From: Neurospora tetrasperma FGSC 2508
Taxonomy: Eukaryota; Ascomycota; Sordariomycetes; Sordariales; Sordariaceae
Direction of reading: 5' to 3'
Assembly: GCF_000213175.1 (NCBI RefSeq)
Contig: NW_009799100.1
Coordinates: 3,483,762-3,547,761, forward strand
Length of the DNA: 64,000 nucleotides
The position numbers were made by a program, and so were the translations under genes. Positions 60,365 to 64,000 of this stretch are shown here, piece after piece (the first letter of the stretch is position 1; each line of letters starts with the position of its first letter). The notes under the pieces were generated by a model, which worked only from the letters and a program-made list of their open reading frames with translations, searched no databases and had not been told where the DNA came from.

Positions 60365-61949
60365 TGATTGACTGCCTACCTATTTTACCTACGCCTACTT
60401 CTTGATTTGATAGATCACGGACCAGACCGAGCTGGAGCTTTGTTGATATTATGTGAGTGACCAAGACCGTTCTGATGTTGAGGCTCCATAATTTTTCCGG
60501 CGCGATACCTTTTCACATGTCCAACAATAACGAGATTGTCTGTTTGCCTTTCCCTACTACCCTCCTTTTTCTAGTCGGCCATCATGTCTTACCATTCAAT
60601 AGTCGAGTAGTCCAACCCCCCATCGCACTTCACTAGTCGCCTTCGCGGTCTCAAGAACCTTGTCCAACGGGTATGAATTATGAGATCGTCCAACCGGTGT
60701 AGGTATATGGACACGTAGAGTTGAAGGGCAGAGTGGGTGCTAAAGTTATGAGGTTCCGCAACGCTGCGCCTGTGGCAGCTGGTGACTTTGGCGCTTTGGT
60801 GTTGTCCTACTGGTAAAAGATTTTGGGCGTGTATGGGTGAAGTGTACGTGGACGCCTAAGGTTTTGATGTCCCGGCATTCCAGGAATCTGGTACACGGTT
60901 GTTCATCTGCAAGTGTAGATACTGGATCCGGATATGAACTTCGTGCGTCTTGTATTATATCCTTGAACCCAATTCCCAGGCAGCTCCGAGATGGAAGAAT
61001 TCCCAGAAGACTTTGGCTGATATATCTTTACAGTAATCGTGATTCCTATCACCCGAGCATATGTCTGGCAGACTTTCTACCTTCTGATCAGCTATCAAAA
61101 AAGATACGGTGTTTGGTGGATTCCGCGAGATTATACCGTCAGGACCGTAATCTTACGATCGTTTGCCACCGTACCAGACATACTCTGGTCATGCAATCAA
61201 GAGTTCAAGATTTTGACACAGATTCCCTGTTTTGGTTACATATAGTATGCTCTTCGGATAATTTCCATGTCCAGTTAAGTGCTGTGCAGGGAAAGGATGC
61301 ATGAAGTTACGGAGGGGAGGGACATGATCGGGCGGGGGCTGTCTGATATTGCTTGTTTGGTGATGGTGATGGTGAGTGGTAATTTTGACGGTTCACTCAA
61401 CTATTGAGTCTAGTATTCATACGTTTTGTCTTCCCTCACCTCAGATTAAATTTTTTTTTTTTTTCTTTTTTTTTTGCCGGGATTTTTCGAAGATTAAATT
61501 AGCGGAAGTGGCGGGTCAGACACAAGGGAAGTGAAGACAAGATCCAAGGTTGCTGGTCTGGAAAGTGGAAGGAACGTCTGGCCGCATGTACATACCTTGA
61601 CTTCTGCAATGCAGAGCAAGACCTTGAAAGTATTGACAAAAAAACAAGAAAGAAAAAAAAAAAAACAAGTGTTCCTTTCGCTGCGCTAGAATTATTTATT
61701 CTCCTCTTTGCCAACTTCTCATTCCTCTTCCTCTTTTCTTCTTGCCTTCGCTACTAAAAAAAAACTTTCATCTCGCCCGAACAGAATCAAGAACAGCCAA
61801 GCAACTTCTGCCTCTCTTCAACTACTTTTCCCTTTCTCCTCCTCTTACTGCTCTCAAGCCACTTGCCGCTGCTCTCATCAACGATTACTTCATTCCAAAC
61901 TTCTTCCCCAGGCACTGCTCAAAACCGTGATGCAGACGTGGTTTCTACA
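60365..61949. other. intergenic
   Basis: No gene is supported. A frame at 60837-61304 has no features. A T-rich tract (about 61449-61477) and an A-rich tract near 61650 are present. The last part is the promoter and leader of the family gene at 61950. Confidence 0.4.
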
Positions 61950-62900
61950 ATGGCAAATCAAAGCAAGATCTCCTTCTTGAGCCTCCCAGTCGAACTCAGA
62001 CTCCAAATCTACAGGCTGACGTGGGACCTGGACCCTGAACCGTACACCTTCTCACTCACTACGTACCATGACCCAGGGTCCCTGAAACACGACCTTCTCA
62101 AAGATCAGCTAACTCACCTTCGGAAACTCAACAGCCTGTGCAGGTTCATCCGAAGCGAAGCCCTCTCCGAATTCTTCTGGCGGACGCAAGTCTATTTGCG
62201 TCATGAGCCCTACTCGAACATAGACGGTGCTTGGTATTCGGACGAGTATCAGCAGGGTCTCGACCTGATCATCAGGGATCCTCTTCTCGCCAAGTATACC
62301 AGGCACGTCTACTGGGCCATAATGCTCGACAAAGATGTGGAGGACATTGATCGGCACAAGCACAGAGGCATTCGAGAGTACAAACCGGAGTTTAAGGTGC
62401 CTGACATGCCCTGGCCCTGGGAATCGTATTACTTTGTCATGCGGCTACCGAATCTGACGACTCTCCATGTCGATGTCGAAACCTACAAAGACTGGCACGA
62501 TTTGCGCATGTGGTCTTGCTGTATGGCTGAACTTTATGAGTGGCCCACGATGAAGAAGATCACTCTTCGACTTACCTTCAAGACGGCCAAGAGCATTATC
62601 ACGAAGGCACACCGATCGCGATGGGTCAGGCGAGGACGCTCACAGGAGCGGTTGACAAGGAATATCTTGAACCATCTCCTGACACTACCCAAGGTATGTC
62701 TCCTCCACCTTGCCATGATCATCTTTGTACCAAATTCCCAGGTCTTTTATTTTTGATACGTCAACACCGCAGACAATGTGGATGGTGAGTTAACTAATTT
62801 TCTGCCTCGACAGGATACGTATCGCGACGCTCCATGCCATATCATCCAAAACCATTTTGGCTATCAGTGCCCCGTGTGGCGCCGTGAGGAGCGGCTCTAA
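61950..62900 (+). CDS. F-box-like array family protein
   Basis: Two exons (61950-62693, 62814-62900; 120-bp intron, phase 0) give 276 residues. The start MANQSKISFLSLPVEL leads into LRLQIYRLTWDLDPEPYTF. Later blocks are LRKLNSLCRFIRSEALSEFF, WRTQVYLRHEPY, YTRHVYWAIML, RLPNLTTLHVDVET and LTRNILNHLLTLPK. The last exon, 87 bases as in the paralogues on the other strand, encodes APCHIIQNHFGYQCPVWRRE. The frame is open upstream to an ATG at 61863, but homology begins at the chosen Met. Its sequence differs clearly from the 33-37 kb members, and it faces the opposite way, so it belongs to a separate subcluster with the next gene. No enzymatic motif is visible. Confidence 0.78.
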
Positions 62901-63497
62901 GGGATGCACGAGGAAGACAGAGAAACCATAAGGCTCTTGTTTACTCTATATACATTCACGCGCACCTTCCTAAAGTATCTCCAACCTCAACCGGCTCTCA
63001 CCTTTCCTGTATGGTTTCTGGAAGGTGGACTTACAAATACCTCTTACTTGTAGGATACCGTATTTTCATCCCAAGGTCGACGTCATACTGGCTGACTGAC
63101 CATTCACCCCGAGCTCGTGCCTGCCGTGTATCTGAAGTCCTTTCCGCAATCCTCAAATTGTGGGCTCTGGCGCACCTCCGCCTCGACCTTGACCCATTCA
63201 AAATTGTTGGCCGGCCGTTCCTTTTGGCGCCCATTCACTGTGCTTTCATTCACTGGCCCTCCCGTCCTGGGTATTTAGGCTGCCCTGCTTTTTCCCTTCT
63301 TCTCTGTTCCTACTACCAGAATCAACATCTTTTCGTCGTCCCAGTCCAACACAAATCTATCCTTTTGTAACGATTCTGATCTCCCGCCTCTCAACCCGTC
63401 AGAAATCCCATCGCTTTTCCATTCTTTCGCCACATCAATCAAGGCAAATCACAGAAGCTTCCTCCTTTGGAGCTGGAAGCCCTTCCCCCCAGACAGA
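62901..63497. other. spacer between two tandem family genes
   Basis: This contains the 3' region of one family gene and the promoter and leader of the next. No other gene is supported. Confidence 0.45.
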
Positions 63498-64000
63498 ATG
63501 GGCTCCCATTCGGTATTCCCCTTTTTACACCTTCCTGCTGAGCTCAGGCTCGAGATCTACAGGCATGCCTGGACTGTTTCAGAGGAAGACCACGTGTACC
63601 GAGCCTACTACCCTTACGACGACAGCAATTTGGGCCTCACAGTCGACTACCTGAAAGCTCAACTTTCGGCAATCCGCAAATTGGGTGCCATCAGCCAGCG
63701 CATCCGTACGGAGTCTTATTCGGAATATTTCGACCACACGCAAATCATGCTCCGCTACGATTGCGTCGTAGACATCGACGACTCCATTGGTGATCACGTC
63801 TGGGATGACCGCAACAGAAGCGCGCTGTATATCATCGGCAGCTCATACCTGCTTCAGACCCAGGCGCGGCACGTCTACCTGCATTGGCCCGCTCGTTCAG
63901 AATACCATATACTCTATGCACTTTTTGGCGTGACGCGTGTGGACATCCGGATGCGAGAAGAGCTGCTCAACGAGCAGTGGGCTTTTGGGTGTCTCTCTCG
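63498..64000 (+). CDS. F-box-like array family protein, cut by window end
   Basis: The 5' part (167 codons, no stop before the end of the window) begins MGSHSVFPFLHLPAELRLEI and continues YRHAWTVSEEDHVY. Further family blocks are YLKAQLSAIRKLGAISQRIR, SYSEYFDHTQIMLRYDCV and TQARHVYLHWPARSEYHIL. It is in tandem with, and transcribed in the same direction as, the gene at 61950-62900, 598 bases downstream. Its start motif is closer to that of the minus-strand copies (IYRHAW) than to its neighbour's (IYRLTW). The rest of exon 1 and the expected final exon of about 87 bases lie outside the window. Confidence 0.78.
   Translation, partial: MGSHSVFPFLHLPAELRLEIYRHAWTVSEEDHVYRAYYPYDDSNLGLTVDYLKAQLSAIRKLGAISQRIRTESYSEYFDHTQIMLRYDCVVDIDDSIGDHVWDDRNRSALYIIGSSYLLQTQARHVYLHWPARSEYHILYALFGVTRVDIRMREELLNEQWAFGCLS

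Noticed and set aside
60837-61304. 155-codon plus-strand frame
   Set aside because: No motif, and the region is AT-rich spacer downstream of the repressor-like gene.

Overview
The window looks like nuclear DNA of a filamentous ascomycete, most likely a Sordariales fungus of the Neurospora/Sordaria type. The signs are well-spaced single genes, short introns (about 55-160 bp) with GTRNGT donors and CTAAC-like branch points, long intergenic stretches with simple repeats, and fungus-specific families (a signalling mucin with the MSB2 tail, a QutR-type repressor, Zn2Cys6 regulators). The genus is inferred; no marker gene proves it. A 676-base run of N at 29154-29829 is an assembly gap between two G runs.

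Layout: 1.5-4.7 kb (-) holds an MSB2-type sensor mucin. A gene-free stretch of about 10 kb follows, with a 332-bp MITE flanked by TA at 6.35-6.69 kb. At 14.7-20.1 kb (+) lie FKBP12 and the ubiquitin-activating enzyme UBA1. At 21.2-23.0 kb (-) is an unrecognised coiled-coil protein; its upstream side carries four copies of a hairpin/TATA-like module. At 24.6-25.9 kb (+) is a glutathionyl-hydroquinone reductase (ECM4 type). At 40.1-49.4 kb are three RNA-metabolism genes: a Cid1-like nucleotidyltransferase (-), the TFIIF large subunit (+) and BUD13 (-). At 52.8-60.4 kb are a conserved unknown, a Zn2Cys6 regulator with polyQ, and a quinate-repressor-like protein.

Between and after these housekeeping genes sits an array of one lineage-specific family with an F-box-like start (LPxELRLxIYRxxW). 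There are four complete two-exon genes (26.7-28.8, 32.8-33.7, 37.0-37.9 and 62.0-62.9 kb), one gene cut by the window end (63.5 kb), and at least four degraded copies or fragments. All complete members splice to a final exon of 84-87 bases that encodes a conserved tail. One member has gained a long N-terminal extension of 5-residue repeats. This array, the hairpin modules at 23.1-23.8 kb, and a structured RNA with Pol III-like boxes and a T8 terminator at 35.5 kb are the parts least explained by known families.

All splice models come from donor/acceptor sites and frame joining read by eye. They have not been checked against transcripts.
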